DNA from: CALHVX01 sp039198065
GTDB taxonomy: Bacteria; Pseudomonadota; Gammaproteobacteria; Pseudomonadales; Azotimanducaceae
Assembly (NCBI GenBank): GCA_039198065.1
Contig: JBCCTU010000003.1
Location: 434,001 to 498,000 of the forward strand
Direction: 5' to 3'
Length of the DNA: 64,000 bases
Under the pieces are notes generated by a model. The model searched no databases and had not been told where the DNA came from. It saw only the letters and a list, made by a program, of their open reading frames with translations. Shown one piece after another: positions 43,249 to 51,964 of this stretch. Every line of letters starts with the position of its first letter. Positions within the stretch are counted from its first letter, which is position 1. Both the position numbers and the translations under genes were made by a program.

Positions 43249-44870
43249 GCGTTTGCTTGCTCCGCGTTGACTCGGAGCTGAAGCTCATTCAAGGCATTGT
43301 GAGCTGAGGAGAACGCACCCTCCTGCCAGCCAGGGTGATAGCTCAGCTGGTCGCCCATGAAAAAGTGCCGTTCGGCAAGCGGTTGCTGAAGGTACTTGAA
43401 GTGCTGCTCCCGGGCCTCGGGTGTCCACCGGGCGGTGCAGCCCATGTGGTGATTCATCCGGTGCCAGGGAATGCTGACGAACGACTCGGCGTACTTGCGA
43501 TAGTTCGGGTGCAGTTGCTCGCCCTGAGCCAGGGCTGCTTCGAAGCGGTCTTCGAGCGACAGGCGGGCGAACATTTCGGCGTTTCTTGGATTGAAGGTGT
43601 AGGCGCCGAGTACCACGCCTTTCTTGCTGTGCGCGCCGTGGCTTGGATACCAGAGTTGTTCGACCGGTTGATTGGTCCAGCTGATGCCGCCGTAGATGTT
43701 CTCGTCTTCCCAGAACCGCTCGCTCATCTGGATACCGATTTTATAGAGCTTGCCGCGGCCGATGGCGCTAAGAGCTTCGCGGTAGCGGCGCGGGAAGTTT
43801 GTCTCGAGGCCAAGCAGCAGATGCTTCGGGATGCAGTTGAAGCAATAGTCGGCTTTGAGTTCGTGGTGCTCGCCCTGATGCTGATACACCACGGCGACGT
43901 CTTTCTCTCCGACGGTGATTCGCTTTACCTGGGCGTGCGTGAGCATGGGGCTGCTGATTCGCTCGACGAAACCGTCGACGATCCGATCCATGCCGCCCAC
44001 GGGCTGCATGAGCGGGGCGGCTTGATCCTCACCCTCGCCGAAATGCATTTTGAAGCGCCAGAAGCTCGACTTGAGGATCTGCTGAAACTCGAGCGGTGTT
44101 TCCTTAACTCCGGGTTCCAGCATGCCGGCGGTCGGCGCACCGATACCCGGCTGTTGGTAACCGGCTCGCCGGCTGCCGCGGTACACGCCGTCCCGATCAA
44201 GATCGCCGTAACGGTTGATGAAGGCGATGACGCGCTCCAGGTCATCGGCTGATACATCGGCATCGAAGACGTCAGCGTTCATCGCCTTCGTCGTGAGTTC
44301 CGACATGAAGCCGCGGGCGTCGGCCATGAACCGGCGCAGCCGCACGGCTTGGCCGCTGAAGGCCTCCGTGTCATGCACCCAGGCGTTGTAATTAACGTTC
44401 GTGAACGGCTCCAGCGCGACTCCAAGTTCCCGGCAGTAGTGCACGAGGTAATGGTGATGCGCTGGGATCCGCGCTGGGCCGGCATTGAAGTAGAGGTGTG
44501 GCGCGTCATCGAAGGTGCAGGTCTGGGGATTCCCCATTTCGTCGACCAGGTCGCCAGACCGAAGCGTCAGGTTTCGCCCACCGATGCGGTGTGAGGCTTC
44601 AAGAATCGTGCAGCGGTAGCCGGCTTTTTCGAGTTCGTAGGCGCTCATGAGGCTAGACAAGCCACCGCCAAGGAGCACGACGTGTTTGGCTGCGCCAGCA
44701 AGCGGCTGCACGGGAACCGGGGCGCCGGCGGCCCGGCCCGGAGTAAGGCCCAGCGCCAGCGCCAGTTGATAGACGGCGGCGGAGCCACCAACGGCCCCTG
44801 CTCGCTCAAGCAGGGTACGGCGCGAAATCGGCCGTGACGCCGGATCGTGACTGGGTTTAGAGCGCATCAT
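43245..44870 (-). CDS. Tat-exported flavin monoamine oxidase/dehydrogenase
   Basis: This 541-residue protein has a twin-arginine signal (SRRTLLERAGAVGGSAAV). The FAD site is clear: VVLLGGGLSSLMSAYELEKAGY, then LEASHRIGGRNLTL. The late FMGDQLSYHPGWQEGAFSSA closes the flavin pocket. It belongs to the flavin amine oxidase superfamily (monoamine, L-amino acid, tryptophan or nicotine-type oxidases). Translation runs into the cytochrome c-RidA gene through an ATGA overlap. NicA2, a related nicotine oxidoreductase, is known to use a cytochrome c as acceptor instead of oxygen; by that precedent this enzyme is probably a periplasmic dehydrogenase. Confidence 0.88.
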   Translation of the reverse strand: MMRSKPSHDPASRPISRRTLLERAGAVGGSAAVYQLALALGLTPGRAAGAPVPVQPLAGAAKHVVLLGGGLSSLMSAYELEKAGYRCTILEASHRIGGRNLTLRSGDLVDEMGNPQTCTFDDAPHLYFNAGPARIPAHHHYLVHYCRELGVALEPFTNVNYNAWVHDTEAFSGQAVRLRRFMADARGFMSELTTKAMNADVFDADVSADDLERVIAFINRYGDLDRDGVYRGSRRAGYQQPGIGAPTAGMLEPGVKETPLEFQQILKSSFWRFKMHFGEGEDQAAPLMQPVGGMDRIVDGFVERISSPMLTHAQVKRITVGEKDVAVVYQHQGEHHELKADYCFNCIPKHLLLGLETNFPRRYREALSAIGRGKLYKIGIQMSERFWEDENIYGGISWTNQPVEQLWYPSHGAHSKKGVVLGAYTFNPRNAEMFARLSLEDRFEAALAQGEQLHPNYRKYAESFVSIPWHRMNHHMGCTARWTPEAREQHFKYLQQPLAERHFFMGDQLSYHPGWQEGAFSSAHNALNELQLRVNAEQANA

Positions 44871-45057
44871 GACTTCAGGGATCCGGTGGGGGCGGACAGT
44901 AAGCTGTCCGACGCAAAATTGACCAACATGGCGGTTTCCGAAGACGGTTGAGTTAGTTTAGCTGCAATATCTTTGCCGGTCCGTGAAGCAAGTTAAGTAG
45001 TTTCCCGGAGTGCTGGCGCTCCCGCTGCCGGCTCCCGACGGTTTTCTGTCGCTCGGG

Positions 45058-45831
45058 CTACTTGTTCAGATCGAGGCCGATTGGACAGTGGTCTGATCCG
45101 TGAATATCCGGGCGCAGAAACGCGCGCTTTGCGCGCCGCGCCGCCCCAGGAGAGAGCAGCATGTAATCAATACGCCAGCCGACGTTCTGTTCCCGGGCGC
45201 CGCCAAATTGGCGCCACCAGGTGTAATGGCCCGGCTCGCCGGGGTGCTGGTTGCGAAACACGTCAACCCAGCCGGCGGCCAGCCAGCGGTCGATCTCGGC
45301 GCGTTCCTCTGGGAGGAATCCGCTGCTCTTCCGGTTGCCTGCGGGGCGCGCGAGATCGATGTCTCGATGGGCGGTGTTGAAGTCGCCGGCCACGACGACG
45401 GGTCCGGCCCGGCGCAGCGGTTTGAGGTGTTCGAAAAGCGCCTGATAGAAGCCAAGCTTGTAGGGCACGCGGCTGTTGTCGCGATCGCGGCCGTTACCCT
45501 TGGGAAAATAGACGCTGGCGACGGAGAGTCTGCCAAAGCGCGCAATGAGCAACCGGCCTTCGCGGTCGAACTCAGGAATGCCGAGCTCTGTGATGATCTG
45601 GGTCGGGCGCTGGCGGGCATAAATGGCGACACCACTGTAGCCGCGGCGCCCAGCCGGGTGGAAATGGACGTGCCAGCCCTTTGGGGCGCGGACCTTGTCA
45701 TCCAGCTGCTCCGGTAGCGCGCGCACCTCCTGAACGCAGAATACGTCTGCTCGAGTGCGCGCCAGAACCTTCAAAAACCCCTTTTTCGTGCAGGCACGCA
45801 GCCCGTTGACGTTCCAGCTCAGGACGCGCAC
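45058..45831 (-). CDS. xthA: Exodeoxyribonuclease III
   Basis: This 257-residue protein is a typical ExoIII/AP endonuclease: VLSWNVNGLRA at the start, FCVQEVRA with the metal Glu, SGVAIYAR, VVVAGDFNTAH with the catalytic Asp-Asn, WRIDYMLLSPG and the final GSDHCPIGLDL with the catalytic His. It cleaves abasic sites and trims 3' ends in base excision repair. The likely start is GTG 45831, immediately before the conserved RVLSWN strand. It lies 39 bases beyond the diguanylate cyclase stop on the same strand. Confidence 0.93.
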   Translation of the reverse strand: MRVLSWNVNGLRACTKKGFLKVLARTRADVFCVQEVRALPEQLDDKVRAPKGWHVHFHPAGRRGYSGVAIYARQRPTQIITELGIPEFDREGRLLIARFGRLSVASVYFPKGNGRDRDNSRVPYKLGFYQALFEHLKPLRRAGPVVVAGDFNTAHRDIDLARPAGNRKSSGFLPEERAEIDRWLAAGWVDVFRNQHPGEPGHYTWWRQFGGAREQNVGWRIDYMLLSPGAARRAKRAFLRPDIHGSDHCPIGLDLNK

Positions 45832-45870
45832 ACGGGTCCCTTGGCAGCAGCAACCCCTTTTGTTCGATCG

Positions 45871-47160
45871 TCAGCCGTTCGCGAGACGGGGCAATTGATA
45901 GATTGGTTCAGGTACTTTGTGCTGCTCAAGCTTGCACTGGTTTCGACCGGCATGCTTGGCACGATACAAAGCAACGTCGGCGCGATGCAATGCGTGGATC
46001 AGCGGATCTGGCTCAGCTTCCAGCGCCGCAACGCCGATACTCACCGTTACCCGGAGTCGAGCGTTCGAGGTTGTCTCGATCGGCTCTCCCTCGATCAGCT
46101 GGCGAAGGCTCTCGGCGAGCACGACGGCCTGCATCGGATTGGTGTCCGGGAGAAACACGGCGAACTCTTCTCCGCCAAGCCGCCCGACGATGTCCGATTT
46201 GCGTACCCGCCCGAGAATGAGCTCGACCACCCGTGTGATGACCCGGTCGCCGGCGGCGTGGCCGTAGCGATCGTTGACGGCTTTGAAGTGGTCGATGTCT
46301 AACAGCAGCACACTCGCAGGTCTCGATTGGCGATCAAGGCTGTGGAGCACCCGACCGGCAATTTCGAACAGCATGCGTCGGTTGTAGCAACCCGTCATAG
46401 AATCGGTTTGAGCAAGATGGAGCAGCTCTCGCAGCTCCTCGCGCTGGTTAGCGAAGTAGCGCACAGCGGGGCGGAAGATGAGCAGAACTTCGATAAGCAT
46501 CAGTATCAGTACGGCCGACAGCAGCAGCGTTGCGGTCAGCTCTTGTCGCGCAACGATCAGCTCGCCGTTGCGCTGTGCCAGGGTTACGGCGAAGTTGAGA
46601 TCGGCGAGCAGCGGCCCTTCCGCCTGCTGCTTTAGGACCCGGGCCGCCTGTTCCGCATCGCTCGCGGTATTTGATCGTGCGGCACGTTTGGCAACGGCCA
46701 CGAATTCAGCGATCTGCAAATCGAGTGAAAAGCGTCCTTCGCTGTAGTGCCGGCGCAGCTGGTCCGCCAGGGGCTCGTTCGGTGCCCAACGAAGCCTGCC
46801 CTCCGCCAGGGCGGCGTGCGAGGTTCTGAGCAGCTTCATGGCCTCGTCGAGACGCGCACGGGCGACTGAGCTCGCCGGTGAGCGAGACAGTTCCTCGGCG
46901 GACCAGGCGATGCGTTGAGTCAGCATCCGCTGCCGGCCAGCGACGTTAACGACCTCAGCAGATTGGAACTGCGCGCGGATGCTCGCCCGTTGGATCACGT
47001 GAGCGCCGATCACCAGTCCAGAAATCAACCCAAAGCCGACGACGTAGGCCAACGTCAACGAACCGATTGACTGATCGCGAGGCGCATTTGAGAGGTCGAG
47101 TGCCAATGCTGGAGGCGGTCCTAGTACGAACCCCCTAAGAGTGGCCCGTAGTCGTGCCAA
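45871..47160 (-). CDS. Diguanylate cyclase with PilJ-type sensor domain
   Basis: This 429-residue inner-membrane protein probably starts at TTG 47160, since no ATG occurs before the conserved part. A first span lies at about 33-57, and a second near 205-228. Between them is a periplasmic domain with VVNVAGRQRMLTQRIAW, the signature of type IV pili methyl-accepting (PilJ) sensors, possibly nitrate/nitrite-like. The C-terminal half is a GGDEF domain with DSMTGCYNRRML, LLDIDHFKAVND and the active site GRLGGEEF. An RKSD I-site sits five residues before it, so product inhibition is expected. It makes c-di-GMP, which in other bacteria governs large type I adhesins. Confidence 0.9.
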   Translation of the reverse strand: MARLRATLRGFVLGPPPALALDLSNAPRDQSIGSLTLAYVVGFGLISGLVIGAHVIQRASIRAQFQSAEVVNVAGRQRMLTQRIAWSAEELSRSPASSVARARLDEAMKLLRTSHAALAEGRLRWAPNEPLADQLRRHYSEGRFSLDLQIAEFVAVAKRAARSNTASDAEQAARVLKQQAEGPLLADLNFAVTLAQRNGELIVARQELTATLLLSAVLILMLIEVLLIFRPAVRYFANQREELRELLHLAQTDSMTGCYNRRMLFEIAGRVLHSLDRQSRPASVLLLDIDHFKAVNDRYGHAAGDRVITRVVELILGRVRKSDIVGRLGGEEFAVFLPDTNPMQAVVLAESLRQLIEGEPIETTSNARLRVTVSIGVAALEAEPDPLIHALHRADVALYRAKHAGRNQCKLEQHKVPEPIYQLPRLANG

Positions 47161-47199
47161 TTTCCCGTTCAGGCTGTGATCGAGGTCACAGCATTGGGT

Positions 47200-47997
47200 T
47201 TAAGCTCGTTTGCCCCGTCGCTTCCAGCCGGAATTGGGCAAGAGCACGTCCCGATAGGCCGCTAGGGGTTGCGGGTCGTAGCGACCGAGGCGCACGGGGA
47301 TGCAGCCCAAGAATCGAAAACCATGGACGACCGGGTCGAGCAGCGCCGCACGAAACTTGACGCCGGCCTGGCCGGCGGCCACGGCGGCTTCGGCAAAGGC
47401 GGGGTCGTGGAGCCAGCTGGGCGCCACAAACCGAGCGTCGCCGCGTTGCACCGTGAAGAGCACGGACGCCCGATGGCCGGCGCGAACAACGGTGGCCAGT
47501 TCCTCGAGATGGCCGGCGGCGCGGGTGCTGACGGAGTCCGGAAAGTAGGCGCCGCCGTCGGGGTACACGAGGTGGCAGTTCTTCACCTCGACGTAGTGTT
47601 GTGTGTTTCCCTGGGTCAGCAGGAAATCGATGCGTGACCGGTCGCCGTAGGGTACTTCGCGACGCAGGGACTGAAACCGCTTCAGTCCGTCGATGTGGCG
47701 GCCTTCAAGGAGGATTTCAGCGAGACGGTTCGGAACAACGGTGTTTGCACCGATGATACGGCCATCGATTTCCAACAACTCAAGCGTGTAGCGCAGTTTG
47801 CGTTTGCTGTCCGGTGGAACCGCAGACACCCAGGCACGACAACCGGGCTGCACGAGGCCTTCCATGCGGCCCGGGTTAACACAGTGTGCGTCCACAACGT
47901 TGCCGTTGAGCTCAACGCTGGCGATGAAGCGATCGAAGCGGGCAAGCAGCCGCGCTTCTAACAGCGGCGATGCGTGGGGAATGATCAAAGGTCTCAA
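47200..47997 (-). CDS. sfsA: SfsA-family protein
   Basis: This 265-residue protein matches SfsA along its length: ARFDRFIASVELNGNVVDAHC, NPGRMEGLVQPG, RIIGANTVVPNRLAEILL, RSRIDFLLTQG, YVEVKNCHLV with the nuclease-like E-V-K, PDSVSTRAAGHLEELATVV and ATVVRAG. SfsA carries an OB-like part and a PD-(D/E)xK nuclease-like part and was described as a sugar fermentation stimulation DNA-binding protein. No ATG lies before the conserved start; TTG 47997 is the probable initiator. Confidence 0.9.
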   Translation of the reverse strand: MRPLIIPHASPLLEARLLARFDRFIASVELNGNVVDAHCVNPGRMEGLVQPGCRAWVSAVPPDSKRKLRYTLELLEIDGRIIGANTVVPNRLAEILLEGRHIDGLKRFQSLRREVPYGDRSRIDFLLTQGNTQHYVEVKNCHLVYPDGGAYFPDSVSTRAAGHLEELATVVRAGHRASVLFTVQRGDARFVAPSWLHDPAFAEAAVAAGQAGVKFRAALLDPVVHGFRFLGCIPVRLGRYDPQPLAAYRDVLLPNSGWKRRGKRA

Positions 47998-48064
47998 AAT
48001 GATTTGGTCTACACAGCGACCTGGCGCAGTCTACGCCAGTGAGCACGCCGAGAGGGGAGGTTAG

Positions 48065-49267
48065 GTGCGCAACGGGAACGATGGACCACTTACGGGGTTT
48101 CGAGTGCTGGACCTGACCGCCATGGTGTCTGGTCCCGTCGCGGCCATGATGCTCGCGGACCAGGGTGCCGACGTTGTAAAAGTCGAGCCTCTGGAGGGCG
48201 AACAGGTTCGGCACCTGGGCACGGCTCACAACGGCGTCCCGGCAATCTTTTTCTCCTGCAACCGCGGTAAGCGCTCCATTGCCTTGGATCTGAAGAGCGA
48301 CGACGGCCGCCGCGTGCTCTGGGATCTCATCGCCTCAGCCGACGTGCTGCTGCAGAACTTTCGCCCCGGTGCCATGGAACGGCTTGGCTTTGGTGAGGCC
48401 GTAGTGCGCGAGCGCTACCCGCGGCTGGTCTATCTGTCGATCAGCGGCTTCGGCACCGATGGGCCTTACGCTAACAAGCGCGTCTATGACCCGGTAATTC
48501 AGGCGCTGTCGGGCGCGACGGACATCCAAATGAACCGCGACACCGGTCGCCCCGGTATGTTCCGAATCATCATCGCCGATAAGGTAACTTCCCTCACCGC
48601 CGCGCAGGCGGTAACTGCTGCGCTGCTGCGGCGCGAGCGCAGCGGTGTGGGTCAGCATATCGAACTGTCTATGCTCGATGCGCTTGTCGCCTTTTTCTGG
48701 CCCGAAGGCATGGGTGGATTGACCTACGCAGAACGCGAATTCGACGTGCGGCGGGAGCAGGGCACGCAGGACCTCATCTACGAAACCCAGGATGGCTTCA
48801 TCACGGCGGGTGCTGTGACCAACAAGGAGTGGGCCGGTATGTGCCGGGCCTTGGAACGTCCTGATCTGCTCGAAGATGAGCGATTCGCGACGCCCCATGG
48901 GCGCATTCGGCACGCGGAGGAGCGCAAGCGGCTGACCGGTGAGGTGCTCAAGCAGTGGCGCTCGGAAGCGATTCTTGCTCGGCTGGACGCTGAAGACGTG
49001 CCAAGCGCGCCGCTGTTGTCCCGAATGGACATGCTGGGCCATCCGCAGTTCGAAGCGAATGAGACCATCGACCGGCATAGCTACGATGGGTTCGGCGAGG
49101 TGCGTCAGGCCCGTCCGGCCGCCCGCTTCAGCGAGTCCCCGGCGCGCATTCGTGGCCCGGCGCCGCAGCTCGGTGAGCACACGCGCGAGGTGCTGATGGA
49201 GCTCAGCTACGACGCTGAGCGCATCAACGCACTCCTCGCCAGCGGGGCAGTGCGCGCCGCTGAATGA
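48065..49267 (+). CDS. Family III CoA-transferase (CaiB/BaiF type)
   Basis: This 400-residue enzyme starts at GTG 48065 after GGGAGG. Family signatures: FRVLDLTAMVSGPVAAMMLA, GADVVKVEPLEGE, FFSCNRGKRSIALDLKS, DVLLQNFRPGAMERLGFG, LVYLSISGFGTDGPY and IELSMLDA with the likely catalytic Asp region. Such enzymes move CoA between carboxylic acids without a ping-pong covalent Glu, working on short-chain, aromatic or steroid acids. The substrate is not evident. It is divergent from sfsA. Confidence 0.9.
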   Translation: MRNGNDGPLTGFRVLDLTAMVSGPVAAMMLADQGADVVKVEPLEGEQVRHLGTAHNGVPAIFFSCNRGKRSIALDLKSDDGRRVLWDLIASADVLLQNFRPGAMERLGFGEAVVRERYPRLVYLSISGFGTDGPYANKRVYDPVIQALSGATDIQMNRDTGRPGMFRIIIADKVTSLTAAQAVTAALLRRERSGVGQHIELSMLDALVAFFWPEGMGGLTYAEREFDVRREQGTQDLIYETQDGFITAGAVTNKEWAGMCRALERPDLLEDERFATPHGRIRHAEERKRLTGEVLKQWRSEAILARLDAEDVPSAPLLSRMDMLGHPQFEANETIDRHSYDGFGEVRQARPAARFSESPARIRGPAPQLGEHTREVLMELSYDAERINALLASGAVRAAE

Positions 49268-49275
49268 GTCAGGGG

Positions 49276-50016
49276 CTAGTGTGAGCGACCGGCTTTTGGT
49301 GGGCCGGCGCTGGTAAAGCGCGTACCCGGCGGGTCCTCGGCCCAGATCGGTGCCTCCTCCCAGCGGTCCTGAAAGACCAGCTCACGCATCGGTCGTCGCC
49401 GGACCGGGCCGTGCTTTCCGGCCGGTTTGCCGAGAGTCACGGTGCAGGCAATGAACACCTCCTCCGGAATGCCGAGCAAGGTTTTCAGCTCAGCCTCAAC
49501 GGCGCCGTGAAAGCCCGTGATTACGCCTCCGTAACCGAGCGCTCGCGCCGCGAGAAGCAGATTTTGGACCGCAGGGTAAACGCTCGCGCCCTCCATGGGG
49601 TTTGGATCCCGGTAGCGCACCAGGCAGGGCAGGATGAGTGCCGGGACCTGCTCGAAGTCGTCGACGTAACCCTGCATCGTGCGGGCCATGCGTGCCTTCG
49701 GTGAGTCGGCCTCCGCGCCGCTTCCCTGGTCGTAACCGTCATTGCGCCGCTTGGCGTTCCACAACGATCGTGCCGCCTCGCCGATGAGCGCTTTGGCCTG
49801 CCTTGCAACCTCAGAGTCTGCGAGGACGACGAAGCGAAACGGTTGGCGGTTTGATCCGCTGGGTGCCCGGGTTGCGGCAAACAGCATGTCTCGCAGCGCG
49901 GGTTCCGGGATGGGTTCGGGCCGATACCGGCGGATAGCGCGGGTGCTGCACAGGCCATCGAGAAGACCGACGGTGTCGTTCGCCAGCGCGGTGTGATTCT
50001 GTTGATCCGTGGACAT
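49276..50016 (-). CDS. Nitroreductase-family FMN oxidoreductase
   Basis: I choose ATG 50016 (AAGGCG ahead), giving 246 residues. CSTRAIRRYRPEPIPEPAL and FAATRAPSGSNRQPFRFVV are the classic N-terminal FMN-binding signature of the nitroreductase family; AARALGYGGVITGF is the second. The C-terminus FIACTVTLGKPAGKHGPVRRRPM is also typical. These NAD(P)H/FMN enzymes reduce nitro groups, quinones, enones or flavin itself. The gene sits tail to tail with the CoA-transferase gene, only eight bases apart. Confidence 0.88.
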   Translation of the reverse strand: MSTDQQNHTALANDTVGLLDGLCSTRAIRRYRPEPIPEPALRDMLFAATRAPSGSNRQPFRFVVLADSEVARQAKALIGEAARSLWNAKRRNDGYDQGSGAEADSPKARMARTMQGYVDDFEQVPALILPCLVRYRDPNPMEGASVYPAVQNLLLAARALGYGGVITGFHGAVEAELKTLLGIPEEVFIACTVTLGKPAGKHGPVRRRPMRELVFQDRWEEAPIWAEDPPGTRFTSAGPPKAGRSH

Positions 50017-50090
50017 CGGTCGCCTTGCGTTCTTCGCGGATAGCCTGCGAGTGTAGAGACCGTCGGGTGAAAACTGAGGATGCCGTGTCC

Positions 50091-50327
50091 ATGAGCGAGC
50101 CGCTTTCTTTCTGGTGTGTCGTTGCCGGGCTAGGCCTCGCCTGGCATGGCCTGTTGATTCTCTGGGTGGCAAATTTGCCTCATCCCCTGCGCGGACGCCC
50201 GTTGCCGAAGGCGGCGGCAGGGAGCGAAGCCGCGTTCCTGATTTTCTGGATCGAACAGTACCGCTGGCTGGGGACGCTGCTGGCGCTTAGCGGTGTAGTG
50301 CTGGTCATTGTGGGTGCGCTGCCATGA
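50091..50327 (+). CDS. Small two-span membrane protein coupled to MAPEG gene
   Basis: This 78-residue protein starts at ATG 50091. It has two hydrophobic segments (FWCVVAGLGLAWHGLLILWV and WLGTLLALSGVVLVIVGALP) joined by a basic/polar loop with LPHPLRGRP. Its TGA overlaps the MAPEG start (ATGA), so the two are translated together and may form a complex in the inner membrane. I do not recognise the family. Confidence 0.65.
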   Translation: MSEPLSFWCVVAGLGLAWHGLLILWVANLPHPLRGRPLPKAAAGSEAAFLIFWIEQYRWLGTLLALSGVVLVIVGALP

Positions 50328-50704
50328 CGCCCATTACACTCCTGTATGCCGGTGTTCTCGGTTTGCTGTCGGTCGTGCTAGCGAATTACGTGCTTCGGAT
50401 CCGAGTGAACGCGGCACGTTACCCGGATTGGAAGGAGCCGGCTGCGGTACGGACCCAGGCGAATTTCGTCGAGAATGTTCCCCTTGCTCTGCTTCTTCTC
50501 TACCTCGTCGAAACCGCCGGTGCTCCGGGGTCCGTGGTGCACGCCTTCGGCGTCGCGCTGGTGGTCTTCAGATGTCTGCACGCTGTGGGGTTGGCACGCT
50601 ATCCGGGTGCCAACTACCCCCGTTTGATCGGGGCTCAGGGGACCTTCGTTGTGCTGTCAATGCTGGCAAGCGCGGCGCTGTTGCTGAGCTTCGCCGGGGC
50701 CTGA
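50324..50704 (+). CDS. MAPEG family membrane protein
   Basis: This 126-residue protein has four spans and the MAPEG pattern: LYAGVLGLLSVVLANYVLRIR, a polar loop, then RTQANFVENVPLALLLLYLVE, where the R-x-x-x-N-x-x-E-N-x-P motif holds glutathione in relatives. The end FRCLHAVGLARYPGANYPRL is also typical. Bacterial members may be microsomal-type glutathione transferases, but activity is seldom shown. Confidence 0.85.
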   Translation: MTPITLLYAGVLGLLSVVLANYVLRIRVNAARYPDWKEPAAVRTQANFVENVPLALLLLYLVETAGAPGSVVHAFGVALVVFRCLHAVGLARYPGANYPRLIGAQGTFVVLSMLASAALLLSFAGA

Positions 50705-50779
50705 TGCGGAACCCGTGGATGTGACTGCAAGCGATCGGTCGCCGTAGACTGCCGTACCGGGTAAGGCGAGGAGCGATCG

Positions 50780-51964
50780 ATGGCCCAGCGGGCGATCGTG
50801 GTTGGCGGTGGTATCGGTGGTCTCACGGCGGCGCTTTGCCTTGCCCGTACCGGTTGGCAGGTGCAGGTGTTTGAGCAAAGCCCAGCCTTTGGTGAGGCCG
50901 GGGCCGGGATTCAGCTCTCGCCTAATGCGTCCCGCGTGCTTCACGGGCTAGGACTCCAGCCCGCACTCGAGCGCAGGGCGTTTCTACCTCAGGAAACTCA
51001 GGTTCGGGCCTGGCACAGCGGCCGGGTCATCAGCCGTACGCCGTTGGGTGAGTCCGCGAAAACCCGCTACGGCACGCCGTACTATCACGTGCATCGCGGC
51101 GACCTGTTGCGCGTGTTGCTCGATGCGGCAGAAGGCGAGGCTGGCATCGACCTCCGAACGGGCTGCCGGGTTGAAGGTTTTGTGCAATCGGCAGCCGAAG
51201 TCACCACGGTTGCGGACGGTGAACCTCAGGCGGCCGAGTTGCTCCTTGGGGCTGACGGCATCAAGTCTGAGATCCGCGCGACACTCTTTGGTGCCGAAGC
51301 GCCGCGGTTTACCGGCAATCTGGCGTGGCGCGCGCTGGTGCCCGCGGATCGGTTACCCGATGGGCTGATCGCCCCCGCAACGACGGTCTGGTGGGGTCCG
51401 GGAAAACACTTTGTGCACTACTTTGTTCGCGGTGGCGAGCTCGTCAACTGTGTGTGCGTGGTGGAAAAGAACGGGTGGGAGGTCGAGGACTGGACTACAC
51501 GCGGGGAACCCGACGAGCTGCGAGCGGACTTTGCGGGCTGGCACGACATCGTTCAACGGCTGATTGACGCCGCGGATCCGAATTCGCTCTACAAGTGGGC
51601 ATTGTTTGATCGGGCGCCGATGGTGAGCTGGGGGTGGGGCAGGGTCACACTGCTCGGCGACGCCTGTCATCCGACCCTGCCGTTTCTGGCGCAGGGAGCG
51701 GCAATGGCGATCGAAGACGCGGCAGTACTGGCCGGTTGTCTTAGCCGTGGCGCCGGCGTCCCCGCCGCGCTGGTGCGCTACGCACGCCTGAGGCAGGAGC
51801 GAACGGCGCGGATTCAGCGTGGCTCGCGGCGCAACGCACGCGTATTCCACCTGGCCGGAATCGCGGCCTGGGTACGGGATCGTGCCGCTGCGAGCGCGGG
51901 TGGGCGGGTTCTTGATGGCATCTACCGTTACGATGCCTGGAAAGCGGCGGAGGATACGCAGTGA
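50780..51964 (+). CDS. FAD-dependent aromatic-type monooxygenase
   Basis: This 394-residue class A flavoprotein monooxygenase has GGGIGGLTAALCLARTGW at the N-terminus, GAGIQLSPNASRVLHGLGL, a middle DG motif in LLGADGIKS, and the late GDACHPTLPFLAQGAAMAIED. These match salicylate 1-hydroxylase and 3-hydroxybenzoate 6-hydroxylase relatives. It would hydroxylate an aromatic acid or similar compound with NAD(P)H and oxygen. GAGGAG precedes ATG 50780. The stop overlaps the GTG of the HDAC-like gene. Confidence 0.87.
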   Translation: MAQRAIVVGGGIGGLTAALCLARTGWQVQVFEQSPAFGEAGAGIQLSPNASRVLHGLGLQPALERRAFLPQETQVRAWHSGRVISRTPLGESAKTRYGTPYYHVHRGDLLRVLLDAAEGEAGIDLRTGCRVEGFVQSAAEVTTVADGEPQAAELLLGADGIKSEIRATLFGAEAPRFTGNLAWRALVPADRLPDGLIAPATTVWWGPGKHFVHYFVRGGELVNCVCVVEKNGWEVEDWTTRGEPDELRADFAGWHDIVQRLIDAADPNSLYKWALFDRAPMVSWGWGRVTLLGDACHPTLPFLAQGAAMAIEDAAVLAGCLSRGAGVPAALVRYARLRQERTARIQRGSRRNARVFHLAGIAAWVRDRAAASAGGRVLDGIYRYDAWKAAEDTQ

